The notes: generated by a model from the sequence alone, not told the origin. A stretch of 64,000 nucleotides of DNA from Galeopsis tetrahit (GCA_963675135.1 OY776127.1:87777182-87841181); one strand, 5' to 3'; shown: positions 24,006-35,697, counted from the stretch's first letter. Numbers and translations: made by a program.

Positions 24006-24239
24006 CTCCCTCTATCCATCAAAAGTGTGTTCACTTTTTTTTATACATGTTTTTTAAAAAATTATATTTTATTTATAAATAATATATTTTGGATAACGAA
24101 TAAAGAATATATTTGGTAGATACTCAATCTTGTTATTAAAGTAAAAAAAATATTTAAAAGTAAACTATTTAAATAGAATAAACGTATTTTTTGTGAACCT
24201 AAAAAAATAAGTGAACACACTTTTAGTGGACGGAGGGAG
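24006..24239. mobile_element. Stowaway-like MITE
   Basis: Ends CTCCCTCTATCCATCAAAAG and CTTTTAGTGGACGGAGGGAG, flanked by TA on both sides, with inner arms TGTGTTCACTT / AAGTGAACACA. The right end has since been copied downstream by a tandem duplication (24211-24467). Confidence 0.8.
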
Positions 24240-24467
24240 TACATTTTTTGTCATTTGTTCTAGCTTCTAGCCGTACGGTAGGGGGAATTTATTTTTTGCT
24301 GCCCTGATGAGTAGGACAACACTTTAGAAAATTCTGAAAGTGAACACACTTTTAGTGGACGGAGGGAGTACATTTTTTGTCATTTGTTCTAGCTTCTAGC
24401 CGTACGGTAGGGGGAATTTATTTTTTGCTGCCCTGATGAGTAGGACAACACTTTAGAAAATTCTGAA
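24211..24467. repeat. Perfect ~128-bp tandem duplication
   Basis: Two head-to-tail copies start with GTGAACACACTTTTAGTGGA at 24211 and at 24340, both running to TTTAGAAAATTCTGAA. They look identical along their length. The duplicated unit spans the right end of the Stowaway-like element plus its flank, so the duplication is younger than the insertion. Confidence 0.9.
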
Positions 24468-24539
24468 CAAACTTTTTAAATGATGGAGTACAAATTTAAA
24501 TTTATAGTCAAAGTATATATATATTTTAGGGGAAATTCT

Positions 24540-24690
24540 CAAATGCACCATGTGCACCAAAACAAGTTTGGTAACCAAAAAAAAAGGAAAAAAAAGGAAA
24601 AAAAAAAAGTTTGAAAGGATTTGAACATGTGACCTCATGTTTATGAAATGTATCTATAACCACTAAAACACCCATTACTTAATTATTTAT
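24540..24690 (-). mobile_element. Possible tRNA-derived SINE fragment
   Basis: On the reverse strand a B-box-like CATGTTCAAATCC follows an A-box-like TTTAGTGGTTATAGATACA at tRNA-like spacing (about 24610-24670). An A-rich tract lies at 24577-24608. Ends were not defined; a chance match is possible. Confidence 0.35.
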
Positions 24691-24802
24691 ATTTGTCTTT
24701 AAAAATAGATTTAGGATTGACCTGTGCATTAGTGTGCACGTGCACACTGTGCACAGGAGACCAACTCATATTTTGGGCACACTGTGCACAGAAGACCAAC
24801 AC

Positions 24803-24966
24803 ATATTTTAGTACTCTCCTGTTTCAAAAGTTCCCCATTAGTTTAGGACACGGAGATTAAGAAATATGCTATAATAAGTACTATATATTTTAGTACTCTT
24901 CTGTTTCAAAAGCTCCCCATTAGTTTCGGACACGGAGATTAAGAAATATGCTATAATAAGTAGTTG
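24803..24966. repeat. 82-bp direct tandem duplication
   Basis: Two units beginning TATTTTAGTACTC(T) and containing TTTCAAAAG(T/C)TCCCCATTAG and ACACGGAGATTAAGAAATAT start about 82 bases apart. A few substitutions separate the copies. Confidence 0.75.
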
Positions 24967-26294
24967 TATTAGAGGTGATATAATTGAAAGAGAGAAAAAT
25001 ATAATGAAATGTGAGAGAGAATACTTTGTAAAAAAAGGGGAATGAGTAGCTTTTATTGGAACACACAAAAAAGAAAAGTTGAATAGGAGATTTTTTTTTT
25101 TTAAAAAAATTTAGCCTCAAATTCTCGAAAAAAATTGAGATGAAGATTTCGTAAGTTGGGTAAAAATTCATTCCAATACTTGTACTTTTGCCGTTCATCA
25201 ACAAAGTAAAAGGTAAAAGTAAAATTGCAGGTTGAAAATAAAGAAAGAAGAATATAGAAAATAGACAGCAGCAGCATGCGGCAAAAGTTAATAAATTAAG
25301 TGTATGGGTAAAAGTAAATACATTTAAATGAAGGGGCCAAAATGCATATTTTGTGACACTGTAGTTTTAAACTATACAAAAATTTATATGAAATAATTTT
25401 AGATAATTAAAGTAAATTTAAGAGAAATTTGTGGGTCAAATTTGGATCCACGTGAGTTTTCACTTTTAACTAGACAAAAATGTATTACTACAACTCAAAA
25501 AATGATCTAAACATTTAATTTTTTGAACGAATTCTTTAAAATATTTTTTTTAGCATGAATACTGATTATGTAGTAAACCACCTACTCATAACCCACGTTT
25601 TTTTTTTTTTTTTTTTTTTTTAATTTCTTAATTAGAACACACAAGTCACAAGTTGTTGCTCTTCTTTTTAAGTTTATGTATTGCAATAAATTTCTTTTCA
25701 TATATCTTTCAAATTAAACTTACTAAATGAGGTCTAATAAAAAAAAAGTTAACTTGTTTCGAACAAAATCAAATCCAAGCCCACCAAATCTACTTTCTCT
25801 ATAAATATCTATCTTTTAAAGATTCAAGCATCGAAAAAAAAAAAAACGAACTCCACTGAATTAAATTTTGCAAATTATATATTTTTAAAATGAGTAATTT
25901 AAAAAAGGTACAAGTTATAATAATTTTTAAAATATAAGCGATTCTGCCCTACTTTTAACAACTGGCAAACACCACAGGAGTATATGCTATCCTATTACGT
26001 GGATTCCGAAATAACTTTTAGTGAATATATAGTAAAAATAAAAAAAATGTAATAATGAGCTGAATTTTGAGTGATAATTATATAAATCTTTATGTATAAA
26101 GTAAAGAAAATAGTTAATTTATATGTATTTATAAGTTAAAAGTAATAATATTTTATGTAAAAATTAGAATATTGTGAGAATAATGTTTATAAAGGGTTTT
26201 TCATTATAAGATGTACTCCGTAAAAGTTATTGTGAAATGTTTCGAAAAAATAAATGTGAAAGTTATTGTAAAACGGAGAAAATATATTTTAATA
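24967..26294. other. Gene-free AT-rich stretch
   Basis: No gene seen. Poly-T/A tracts occur at 25090-25110 and 25601-25621. The two overlapping reverse-strand frames at 24838-25204 are non-coding by composition. Confidence 0.4.
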
Positions 26295-26524
26295 CTCCCT
26301 CCGTCCGCCTATAAGTTTCTCATTTTACCATTTTAGTCTGTCCGTCTATAAGCTTCCCATACCCTTTTTTGTAAGTATTTTTTCTTACACATCACTTTAT
26401 ATTTTATTTTTTTTCTCTATCTCTCTCCTTCTTCCAATCACATCACTTGTACTATATCTATTATTTAATCACTTTTCTTAATCTCTGTGCCAAAAAGTAG
26501 CGGGAAGCTTATAAACGGACGGAG
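26295..26524. mobile_element. Stowaway-like MITE
   Basis: TA-flanked. Left end CTCCCTCCGTCCGCCTATAA; right end GCTTATAAACGGACGGAG. Shares its interior (TACACATCACTTTATAT, ATCACATCACTTGTACTATA) with the elements at 28127 and 32912. Confidence 0.85.
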
Positions 26525-28126
26525 TATTAGTTATGAATTGAAAGTTGGAACTTCAATGCAAGAACTGAGAAGTCATGTGCCAAAATTTACCTAAATTTTC
26601 GTACATTTAAAATCTTGTGAAATTTCTCGTGCCAGTTCTCAGTCATTATTTTAAAATTATTGATCTCATAACAAAGTGTTTCGTTCTTAAACTTCGTACA
26701 CATACTCGCACGTCTTTAAAGAAGTCAATCAGACGGGTGATGTTGTGGTTAAAAATTGTTTTTGACTGTGTCTGGAGGAGTTATTCTTCGAATTTTTACT
26801 CTCATTTCTACACAATTATTTGTATTCTGTTTTATGTAGAGTATACTTTTTTTTAACTTGAGTTTTTTCCAAATAAAATTATCCCACATCTGATTCAACA
26901 TGTGAGCTTATAGTTTTACATTTTTTTTTTATATAATTTACCTTTTATTATCATTTTTAAACCTGATACACGATTTCAATATTAATTAAATTTATACCAA
27001 GGGAAATTTACCTAACTTTCCGAACACATATATACAACATAAAGTTAGGCTATTTGTTAAATTTTTTAGACAATATTTTATAAACTTATTTCACATAAAG
27101 TGTTATTGTGTTTAATGATTTTCTAGATGAACAATTTACAAAATAAAAAATTCATTTCGTGTATATACTAAAAATAATACTTCCTTAAATTTTTCATACT
27201 TTCCTTTTTATTTTATTTTTAAAAATTTTACATACCCTTAAATTAAATGGAAACAATCATCACAATTCTTACCCTCACAACATATACATATTTAACCTCC
27301 ATGCCATTACTTTTGAGGTCCACCATTCACTCAATCCAACTGTTTTATTTTATTTATATATAAAAATTTATAAAATTAGCCCTTAATATTTTAACCATTA
27401 TACTTTTTTTCTTAAATCATGTGACTAAAATTCTCGTAAAGCAGTATAAAAACAAGAGATTCTATTTATTTTTTTAAATTGTAACTGGTACAGGTTTTGA
27501 CTGGGCCCATGTACTTGGACTGGGTTATGAAAATAAAAAAGGTGCGAGTACCAAAATAAAAATAAAGGCAAGCACACATACTAAGGCCAGCCCTTTAACT
27601 TTTTCCATTTACTTTTCTTTTTTAATCAAACCATCACTCTGTCTCTCTCAACCTCTCTACCTACATACTTCCAAAATTTTCCATTTATTTTTCACATTAA
27701 TTAATAAATATAATATTATATACTATATATAATGTATTGTTGATGTAAAAAAAGTAAAATAATATAAGAAAGAGAAAATATATAGATAAAAATTAGAAAA
27801 AAAATAAAAAAATAATGAATTTTATCAAATGAAAAGAAATTCCTATATTCTAATTTTCAAATCAAGTTTTACACTTTTATTTTTATTCTGCTTTACATTG
27901 GTGCTATTTTTTTTTACACAATACTTTTACTACTTTTTGTATAAAAAAAATTTACCTAAAATCATAAATTTAAAGGTGGGATCAGATCGGAGTGTTATTA
28001 AAACCTTGTCCAGAAAAACTCTTTTTAGAGACAAAACATGTGACAAGGAAAAATGTACATCCCTCTAAGTAGCAGCGCTACCAAAACGAAAGTACTCACT
28101 ATGCATATCACAAAAAATGAAAAGTA
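26525..28126. other. Gene-free AT-rich stretch
   Basis: No gene is supported; the frames at 26617-26856 and 27829-28068 are low-complexity. No element ends were recognised. Confidence 0.35.
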
Positions 28127-28325
28127 CTCACTCCGTCCGCCTATAAGTTTTCCATACCTTTTTTGGTAAGTACTTTTTCTTACACTTCACTTTATATCTT
28201 ACTTTTTCTCTCTATCTCTCTCATCTCTCAATCACATCACTTGTACTATATCTATTATTTAATCACTTTTCTTAATCTCTGTGTCAAAAAGTAACGTAAC
28301 ACTTACGGACGGAGGACGGAGGGAG
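28127..28325. mobile_element. Stowaway-like MITE
   Basis: TA-flanked, left end CTCACTCCGTCCGCCTATAA, right end GGACGGAGGACGGAGGGAG with a small duplication of the terminal GGACGGA. Same subfamily as 26295 and 32912. It ends about 500 bp upstream of the gene at 28821, so it may lie in that gene's promoter region. Confidence 0.85.
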
Positions 28326-28754
28326 TATAATAAATCTGGGCATTGACCTCTATTTTAGAGGGGGCTGTCCGGAACTTCGCAATGAAATCCCCTGCTTGAT
28401 TTGCTTTCCAATTTTCCTTTTTGATCATTTACAATAAAAACTATTGATTTGTTTTTTTTGCAAACTACCCTCTCACATTTTATTATACTCTCTCTGTCCT
28501 AATGAAAGTTATCCAATTTTTTTCGTCCGTCCTAATGAAAGTTATCTATCTCCTTTTATAAAAATTATCCAGCAATCAAATACCTCTAATACATTTATTT
28601 ATTTTATCATATTTTTTAATTGTACGAAATTTCTCTCTCACATACAAGTTCACGCTTTTCGTCCTTGTGTGTGACATAAATACACACCAAACCAAACCAA
28701 GAAATAAAATAATAATTAAATGATTCTCTCAACTCATTTTGACCAGAACCCATC

Positions 28755-28820
28755 TTCTATATAAACCTTTCTACCCCCTTCTCTCTCCTCACCCCTCCCA
28801 CTTTCTCTCTCTAAAAAAAA
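28755..28820 (+). promoter_or_regulatory. Core promoter and short CT-rich leader of the 28821 gene
   Basis: A clear TATA box, CTATATAAAC (28757-28766), lies about 60 bases before the ATG. It is followed by a pyrimidine-rich leader (CCCCTTCTCTCTCCTC and TTTCTCTCTCTAAAAAAA), which is usual for plant 5' UTRs. The predicted start of transcription is about 28790. Confidence 0.65.
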
Positions 28821-29270
28821 ATGGCGGAAACTCCATCAAAACGCCTCCGAGAATCCGAAACAGAATCAGAAAACTCCCAAAACGACTCAAACTCAAAACG
28901 CCAAAAGCCATACAACAACATCCTTAACCTCCTCGACGACGCCGAGCCGGTTCACGAGCCGAGCCACGAAGACATTTCCGCCATATTCTCGATCCTCCAG
29001 CAGGAACTCGCCGATCCACCGCCGTCCACGGCGGCGGATGATCTGTCCATCCACTCCGCCGACGATGTGATGAGGCACCTTCTAGAAGCCTCCGACGATG
29101 AGCTCGGGATTCCAAACCCTAGGGACGAAAATGAAAATAGTAGTAATTTCGTTGAGGATTTTAACTCTGGTGAAAATTTTCCGTTTGTGATTAGTGATAA
29201 TGGGTTGTGGGACCTGGAGGACGAAGCTGCAAATTACTATACTGTGTTGCAGTCTGAACTTTTCATGTAG
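28821..29270 (+). CDS. Small acidic plant protein with N-terminal nuclear signal, function unknown
   Basis: A single-exon frame of 149 residues with clear coding character (GC-rich, codon-biased, TATA box and CT-rich leader upstream). I recognise the general look of a conserved plant protein but cannot name a family. It begins with a basic, bipartite-like nuclear signal (KRLR at 7-10, KRQK at 27-30). Two short amphipathic leucine-rich helices follow: NILNLLDD (33-40) and ISAIFSILQQEL (52-63). Then comes a long Asp/Glu/Ser-rich stretch. The C-terminus ends in an aromatic-acidic segment, LWDLEDEAANYYTVLQSELFM. The acidic tail with interspersed bulky hydrophobics is compatible with a transcription-regulatory or protein-binding role; this is inference. 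The start is the first ATG after a good leader. The 28893-29115 reverse-strand frames are its shadows. Confidence 0.75.
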   Translation: MAETPSKRLRESETESENSQNDSNSKRQKPYNNILNLLDDAEPVHEPSHEDISAIFSILQQELADPPPSTAADDLSIHSADDVMRHLLEASDDELGIPNPRDENENSSNFVEDFNSGENFPFVISDNGLWDLEDEAANYYTVLQSELFM

Positions 29271-29659
29271 TTTGTTTTTATGGGGTAGAAATGAGAAGTA
29301 GGAAAAATTGGGGGGTGTAATTGTAAAGGTGAAGAGTAGGGGACAACGTAAAGAAAAGGAAAATGGAGCCGTTTTTGGGTTTTTCATTTTGGTCCCCTTT
29401 CTTCTGTAGAATTGCAGATGGTCCCCCTGATTTTAATTATTAGAATATCTTGTAGGGTACAAGTTGGAAAAACACAAAAAGTGATTCTCAATGCCTTTAT
29501 CTCCTAATGTGTTTCATCCATAATTATATTAGCCCACTCATTCCCGTCCGTCTATAAACTTTTCGTTATTTTTAAACTGATGACACGAGGATTTTCAGTA
29601 AATAATAAATATAGTACAAGTGATATAATTGATAGAATGAGAGAGATAGAAAAAGAGTA
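29271..29659 (+). other. 3' UTR and downstream spacer of the small acidic protein gene
   Basis: Bases to about 29460 are probably 3' UTR. Stowaway-type words (CCGTCCGTCTATAAACTTTT) near 29546 mark a degraded MITE. No further gene. Confidence 0.4.
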
Positions 29660-30300
29660 AGTCTAATGTACACTCGAGTCCAAAATAGTGAATATGTATT
29701 GATAATAATAAAATAATTACAGAAATTAGGTTATAGCCTAATGGTAATCACGGTACTTGTTTCAAGTCCCACTCATAGCATTTTTTGAACTTATTTTTAA
29801 TTTTAATTTAAATGCAACAATTTAAGTGTTGCATTTTTTACTTATGTGACTTACACTTTTTACTAACTTACACTTTTTTATAAATGATGTTACACTTTTT
29901 ACTAACTTACACTTTTTGATAAACGATGTTGCACGTTTTTATTGTAGTGTCCTACACTTTACAATAATATTTTTATTTACAATGTCCTACACTTTTTAGC
30001 AATATTGTGTTACATTTTTCAATTGTGTGACTTACACTTTTTGGTAAATTGTGTTGCACATTTCTATTGTAGTGTCCTACACTTTACAATAATATTTTTA
30101 TTTATAGTGATTTACACTTTTTAGTAAATATTGTGCTGTACTTTTCAGTTATATTGACTTACACTTTTTAATTATATCGTGTTGCACTTTTTAGTTTTAA
30201 ATGACTTACACTTTTTAGTTATATTGACTTACACATTTCATTAATGTATTACACTTTTCAATTATAATGACTTGCACGTCGTTTAAATTATATTGTATTT
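29660..30300. repeat. Degenerate array of (A/G)CACTTTT words related to the CTCGAG palindromic family
   Basis: About two dozen copies of TTACACTTTT, GCACTTTT or close variants occur between 29823 and 30285, interspersed with GTAAAT..GTGTTGCA and TAATATTTTTA. These are the same words in the same order as inside the CTCGAG palindromic MITEs. An end-like GTCTAATGTACACTCGAGT occurs at 29662-29680. A tRNA-like A/B-box pair (TAGCCTAATGGTA, TTTCAAGTCCC) lies at 29733-29770 and may be a separate SINE fragment. No far end was found. Confidence 0.6.
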
Positions 30301-31827
30301 CACTTTTTATTTATAACACATTTTTATCATTTTATTATAATATATATATATATATATATAATAGAAAGTCAATATTTATTAAAATATGTTAGTAGTTTAA
30401 ATGGTGAGTAAATTTTTTTTTAATGTTGAGGTATATAGTTCAAGCCCTCTCCCTAACATTTTTTAACAAAATAAAAAAAAAAGGTAAAATGAGAGAAAAT
30501 TAAAAAAGCGGATAAAAAACAAGAAAAGTGAAAAAAAATTGAAAAAATTAAACGCAAAAAAAAAAAAAAGAAGCGAAAAAAATGAAAAAGAAGCGAAAAA
30601 AAATATAAGAAACTTAATTATCCGTTCCAATTTTGATGTTCCATGAGGATTGGGACAGTAAAATTATCTAGTATTCCCTTCCTTTGTTCACGAAAACTAT
30701 GTCTCTTTGACTGGACACAAATTTTAAGAAAAATAAATAAATAGATAAAATAATAGTATTGTGAGGTTGTTGTGAAATAAAAATAAAGTGATTGTTTCCA
30801 ACAAAAGAAATGAATATACTTTTGATAGATAGATAAATAAAAAAAATGAGCATAATTTTGATGAACGAAATGAGTATTATTATTTGTTTTGAAATTTTAG
30901 TAAGGCTGATATTTTGCTTTAAATCATATTAAATTTTACATCCAATAAAAATTAGAAGATCTTGAAGTTAATAATGATAGACTAGTAAACTTATTACTTA
31001 GAAGTATGCTGCTTTTTTTTTTTTTTTTCAGTCAACATTGTAAATCTATAGTATTTATATTTAATTGATGAATATTTAATGCAAAGACTATATCACATGA
31101 GAGTATAATTATTATAAATTTATAATCATTATTATTATTATTTTATTAGGACAATGAAAATGGCAAATAGTGGCCCCTAACATTGGGCCATTGAAATTGA
31201 AAGTGTCTTGTTTCTTCCCTACCTTTTCTTTTGTTTTTTTAATATTTAGGTAAATTCAAGTGCCGTTTTAATTTAATATCCCTACATGTTTTAAAAGATT
31301 AATTTGTCTTTTCTTAAAGCAAAATATTATTTTATGTTAAGGTTTTACTTTATGTATACAATTTCTTATAATCTTATACGTTATCATTGCTTGTTCTAGA
31401 GAATTAGTTGTTATGACTCATGACCCTATATTCAATTATATTTGACCCCCACTTTTCTTGTGTATTATAATGTGTTGAGGGCTTGTGTACCTAATTTCAT
31501 TTATCATATACTAATATATTCTATTGTGTAGCACTCGAGTGAAATTAAAGGAGAACAAACAATTTTCTATATATATATTATAAAAATTCAATTAATTCTT
31601 AATTATGATAAGAGTGGATCCTCTTATAAGCGAGAGGTCCACAGTTTGAATTCTCGCAAGAATTTTCCGCACTACATGCACCAAATTAATTAATCTAACG
31701 AGCTGGCCTCTTGTGCACTTGAGTGCATTCATGCTGTGAGGTGTTTATCTCAAAATTTGTTATCAGTTGAGGTAAAAGCTGAATGAAAATTAGATGAGAT
31801 GACTTAGACCAAATCAGATGAGTTGAA
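30301..31827. other. Gene-free AT-rich stretch
   Basis: Contains a (TA)n run (30342-30361), A-rich tracts at 30470-30610, and a tRNA-like box pair near 31613-31665 (GTTTGAATTCTCGC). CACTCGAGTG and CACTTGAGTG words near 31532 and 31716 echo the palindromic MITE ends. No gene supported. Confidence 0.4.
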
Positions 31828-32225
31828 GTATTTTAGTCAATTATCAGTTGAAGTCTTTTAGTGGAGTTAGCTTGCTTAGTTCAGCTAAGTTGGTCCTTTA
31901 TCAATAGAGTTGTCTTATGTTGGTTCAGATGAGTTAGACTCGGCTGATATAGAGGACAGGTCGTGTGAGATGAGTAGTTACAATGAAGTTACAACTGCTA
32001 GTGTTTATAACTTTTCAAACGATTGGGAGTATTTCAGTCAACTATCAGCTTAAGTCTTTCAGTGGAGTTAGCTTAGTTCAGCTAAGTTGGTCCTTTATCA
32101 ACAGAGTTGTCTTATGTTGGTTCAGATGAGTTAGACTCGGCTGATATAGAGGACAGATCGTGTGAGATGAGTAGTTACAATGAAGTTACAACTGCTGATG
32201 TGTATAACTTTTTAAACGGTTGGGC
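31828..32225. repeat. ~200-bp tandem duplication of repetitive sequence
   Basis: Two head-to-tail units begin AGTATTT(T/C)AGTCAA(T/C)TATCAG at 31828 and 32028. Both contain TTCAGCTAAGTTGGTCCTTT and GACTCGGCTGATATAGAGGA and end near AACTTTT(C/T)AAACG(A/G)TTGGG. The sequence type resembles a retroelement LTR, but no reading frame is attached. Confidence 0.8.
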
Positions 32226-32911
32226 CAAATTGCACATAGCTTGTTGTAACGAGTAGCTAATGGTGTCAACTAACTGCCAAGTACGATAGTAGCATTACAA
32301 ACAAGAAAAATAATAACATTTCATTAGAAGTGTCGGTAAACGATGTAAAAATTAAAAAAAGTAGCATTACTCTATCTAAAAAGTATGTGGTTCATGTGTA
32401 GATTGAAACCAAGTTGTAGTTACAGTTGGGCTGATAGAGATAGGTATCACCTTTTTGTGTGAAGTACAAACCAAATTGGCTTAAGATTTTTCAAGATAAT
32501 ACATGTAGAATAACGGTTGGGGCTTCAAATAAATTTAAAATTGGCATAATACCAAAATAATTGAGATTATAACCCCACCACTTGATTGGTAGGGCACAAT
32601 TAAGTTATATCATTGTCTCTTCTAGATGACAAATCATTTTCATACTCGCATGCTTTGCCCATATCCATATATATCATTCTCCAAAACTTACATTTTATAT
32701 CACCAAAGTAAACCAAAAAAAAAAAAAAAAATGAGTATAGAGCTCAAGAAATTCATATATACTTAATTGCGGAAAGGAAACAAATCTAGATCAGCGAACT
32801 TGTTTAATCGGTCGTATATTGAACGATACACAGTTCTGATACCATGTGAAATTTCATAACAAGAAGAAGTTGAATAGAATGCATACTTGAGATCGAATTG
32901 AGAAATATATA
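32226..32911. other. Intergenic, nothing assigned
   Basis: AT-rich with an A tract at 32715-32731. No coding region, RNA gene or clean element ends recognised. Confidence 0.35.
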
Positions 32912-33151
32912 CTCCCTCCGTCCGCCTATAAGCTTCCCATTTTACCATTTTGGTCTGTCCGTCTATAAGCTTCTCATACCTTTTTTGGTAAGTACTTTTT
33001 CTTACACATCACTTTATATCTTACTTTTTCTCTCTATCTCCCTCCTCCCTCCTCTCTCAATCACATCACTTGTACTATATCTATTATTTAATCACTTTTC
33101 TTAATCTATGTGCCAAAAAGTAACGAGAAGCTTATAGGCGGACGGAGGGAG
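32912..33151. mobile_element. Stowaway-like MITE
   Basis: Left end CTCCCTCCGTCCGCCTATAA, right end TATAGGCGGACGGAGGGAG, TA on both sides. Arms are long and nearly perfect, the best preserved of the three related copies (26295, 28127). Confidence 0.88.
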
Positions 33152-33354
33152 TATTTAATATTAAATGAATTGAAAAGGGTTAAGATCATCAAATCGAATA
33201 GAGAAAATGATTGTCATCCCTCCTCTATATAAGAAGGAGATTTACAATAGTTGTTACAACTAATAAAGTAAAAGTTATAACTAGAACACCTATTTAAACC
33301 AGAACTTCTTTAATTTGTTATTCTTTACGCGCACGAACATATGTGGTGCTAATT

Positions 33355-33440
33355 GCTAGTGGCAGACAGTGGCTCAAGCGATTCGAGCCTCGCCTAGGCA
33401 TGGGTTCAATCCACCTAAAAATTAGTATATTTTGCAACAC
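33355..33440 (+). mobile_element. tRNA-derived SINE-like fragment
   Basis: An A-box-like TGGCTCAAGCG (33370-33380) and a B-box GGTTCAATCC (33403-33412) are spaced as in a tRNA promoter. The sequence between (CGAGCCTCGCCTAGGC) cannot fold as a proper tRNA. A short T-rich body follows. Ends not resolved. Confidence 0.5.
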
Positions 33441-33690
33441 CTCGAACCGTCGTAATTTGTAATGGTCCCGACGAATTTGTGGTCCCAAATCTTGAATATA
33501 CTAATTTAAAAAAATTGCGATGACATGACACTATAACTATCGTAAATTAGAGACGAAATTTTGACCCATCAGATCATGGGTCCTAACCAATTAAAGACGA
33601 CAATTTCGTCTGCTAATTAGAGACCACCCAAAAGTCATCACAAATGTCGTCGCTAATGCGTTTTGCGACGATTTTTCCGTCGATCAAATG
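33441..33690. mobile_element. Possible CACTA-type element fragment
   Basis: Multiple direct and inverted words of the type GACGAAATTTTGAC, GACGACAATTTCGTC, GTCGTCGCTAATGCG and GCGACGATTTTTCCGTCG resemble subterminal repeats of plant CACTA (En/Spm) elements. No CACTA terminus or transposase is visible. Confidence 0.4.
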
Positions 33691-34273
33691 GAACTAACTT
33701 ATCCAAAAAGAACAAATACGATCATGCCCAATTCAAAAAAGCAAAATAAAAAAGTGACCACATGAATCACGAAAAGGAATCCCTAAAACTCTTATCACTA
33801 CATATTGTTCACAAATAATACCTAATTAGGGTATGGGCGGCTATGTCTCAAGTGGTTGTACGTTTGATTTAATATGGCCATGATTTATTTTTGTTTTATG
33901 TTATCTTTTAGTCTTGTCTTATTCTCATTGTCTTTGACACAAAGAATAATAATTGAGTAGTTATCTTGACGAAATCAAATATGGCAAATGGCACATCTAG
34001 CATCACTCAATTTTTCTATTGTGGGGAATCCCATTTTCGAAATATGTTGATATAAAGAGAACATTTTAAAAGTTTTTACCACTCTATTTTCGTGTATTTT
34101 GGAATAAGTATACAAATGTAAGTGATTCATAGAGAAAAAAATATAATGAAACGTATCAGGAAGTAGTTTGTTAAAAATGGAATAATAACTTTCATTGAGG
34201 CGGATGCAAAAGAAAAGTTGAGTAGTTTTCACCCGAACAAACGTGGGAGTACATATTATATTCAGATGAGATC
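33691..34273. other. Intergenic, nothing assigned
   Basis: AT-rich. The 85-residue reverse-strand frame at 33975-34232 has no recognisable family. Confidence 0.35.
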
Positions 34274-34434
34274 ACTTGTTCCAATTTTGGTGTTTCACAT
34301 CTTATTTCACTGTACGAATGATTGACATATGTTATATTAAAAAAAAAAAAATCGTCCAATAATATTGGAGACGACACGTGTTATAAATCATTAAGGTGGA
34401 AATATCATCAGTGGAACACAGAAAGTGGAACAAG
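34274..34434. mobile_element. MITE (TTTCAC family), intact copy
   Basis: Left end CTTGTTCCAATTTTGGTGTT followed by TCAC; right end GTGGAACACAGAAAGTGGAA followed by CAAG. These ends are inverted repeats of about 24 bp. The core ATTGACATATGTTATATTAA and ACGACACGTGTTATAAA align with the other copies. Confidence 0.65.
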
Positions 34435-35697
34435 AGAATTGAATCAGAGATATTTGGACCCAGTCAGTTCAAATTAGAGAATATACATGTCGTATTTCTA
34501 ATGATAGTTCAGAGTTAATCTGTAATCGTCGTACTTATCAGTACCAACGAAATCCTATTTTCTTCATGTGAACGTAGCTAACACATTGTTAGTTGTTAGT
34601 ATGTTCTTGTTAGTTAATTTTATTATCTTTCTAAAATAATACTACCAACTAATTAAGCTAGCTTTAAAAAATCATTATCACGAGTCAATTGAAAACTTAC
34701 TTTTCCACGTATAATTTCTAAATTTGAAGTAGACCGCGCCAATTGATAAAATATTCCATTCCCATTTATAATATACTATATATATATATATATATTTATT
34801 TATTTATTGTACACACGTTCACATTGACATCAACGCTTAATCTCGATTCTAATTTACCACAACGAAGAAAGAAACATAAAAAAATTCAACGATTGATTTT
34901 TATTTTTGGAAATTTTATAGATGTTTACAAATTTATAATTGCTACTATTGCTTTTTGCACCGTTAATTTTGTATGTCGAGCTGTCAATGATTAAGACGTA
35001 CGCATTGACTTGTTAGAGTGGAGTTTGCGAGCTTCATGTCTGATTTGACCCCGTCACTTGTGGTTGACATTTCGATTGATATTTGTAGTTGTTGAATGAA
35101 GTTGAATATTTCTTTAAAAAAAAAAAAATTAGATTTTTTAATATTTTTAATTAATATCTATTCCTTAACTCAAATTTTATTTTTATGGAGACACATAAGT
35201 ATACATATAGGTTTAAATTATAATTTTATATTATTCTAGTACATTGAATATATATGAGGCGTAATGATGAAGAGGAAGAAGAGGATGGGAAAAAAGGACT
35301 AAAAAAGAATAGACAGGATATGAATTATGATAAGAAAAGGGCAGTGCCGTGTCCGCCCAAAAATCATCATATTAATTGTGACGTTTTTTTATTTTCAAAT
35401 ATTGGATTTTTTAAATTACATAATATTGAAGTTTTCCATCTTACATTACTTATTTTTATTTTTTCCCATTATAGTCACATATTGTTTATCCAAAGCTTTA
35501 ATGTGAAAATTATTTATTAGTATTAAAGGAGATTAAAATAAAAAATATAGGAGTCTTTTAAATTATAAAGTAATAAAATATATTTATATATTTAAATTTC
35601 AGGAAGACATGAATTTTTTATTTCATCATCATCGAATAACTTTTTTAATTTAAATTGAAATAAAATGGTATAGTTCCTCCTATTCAAAATATATATA
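34435..35697. other. Gene-free AT-rich stretch
   Basis: A (TA)n run lies at 34769-34792. Bases 34880-35125 end in GTTGTTGAATGAAGTTGAAT and an A-run, and may be the 3' tail of a degraded non-LTR retroelement. No gene supported. Confidence 0.35.

Noticed and set aside
30400..30460. tRNA-like B box (TAGTTCAAGCCC)
   Set aside because: Only a B-box-like word with a weak A box; AT-rich surroundings make a chance match likely.
35254..35520. 88-residue frame with an acidic then basic start
   Set aside because: The acidic/basic start comes from a GA-rich simple tract and the rest is AT-rich. No supporting context.
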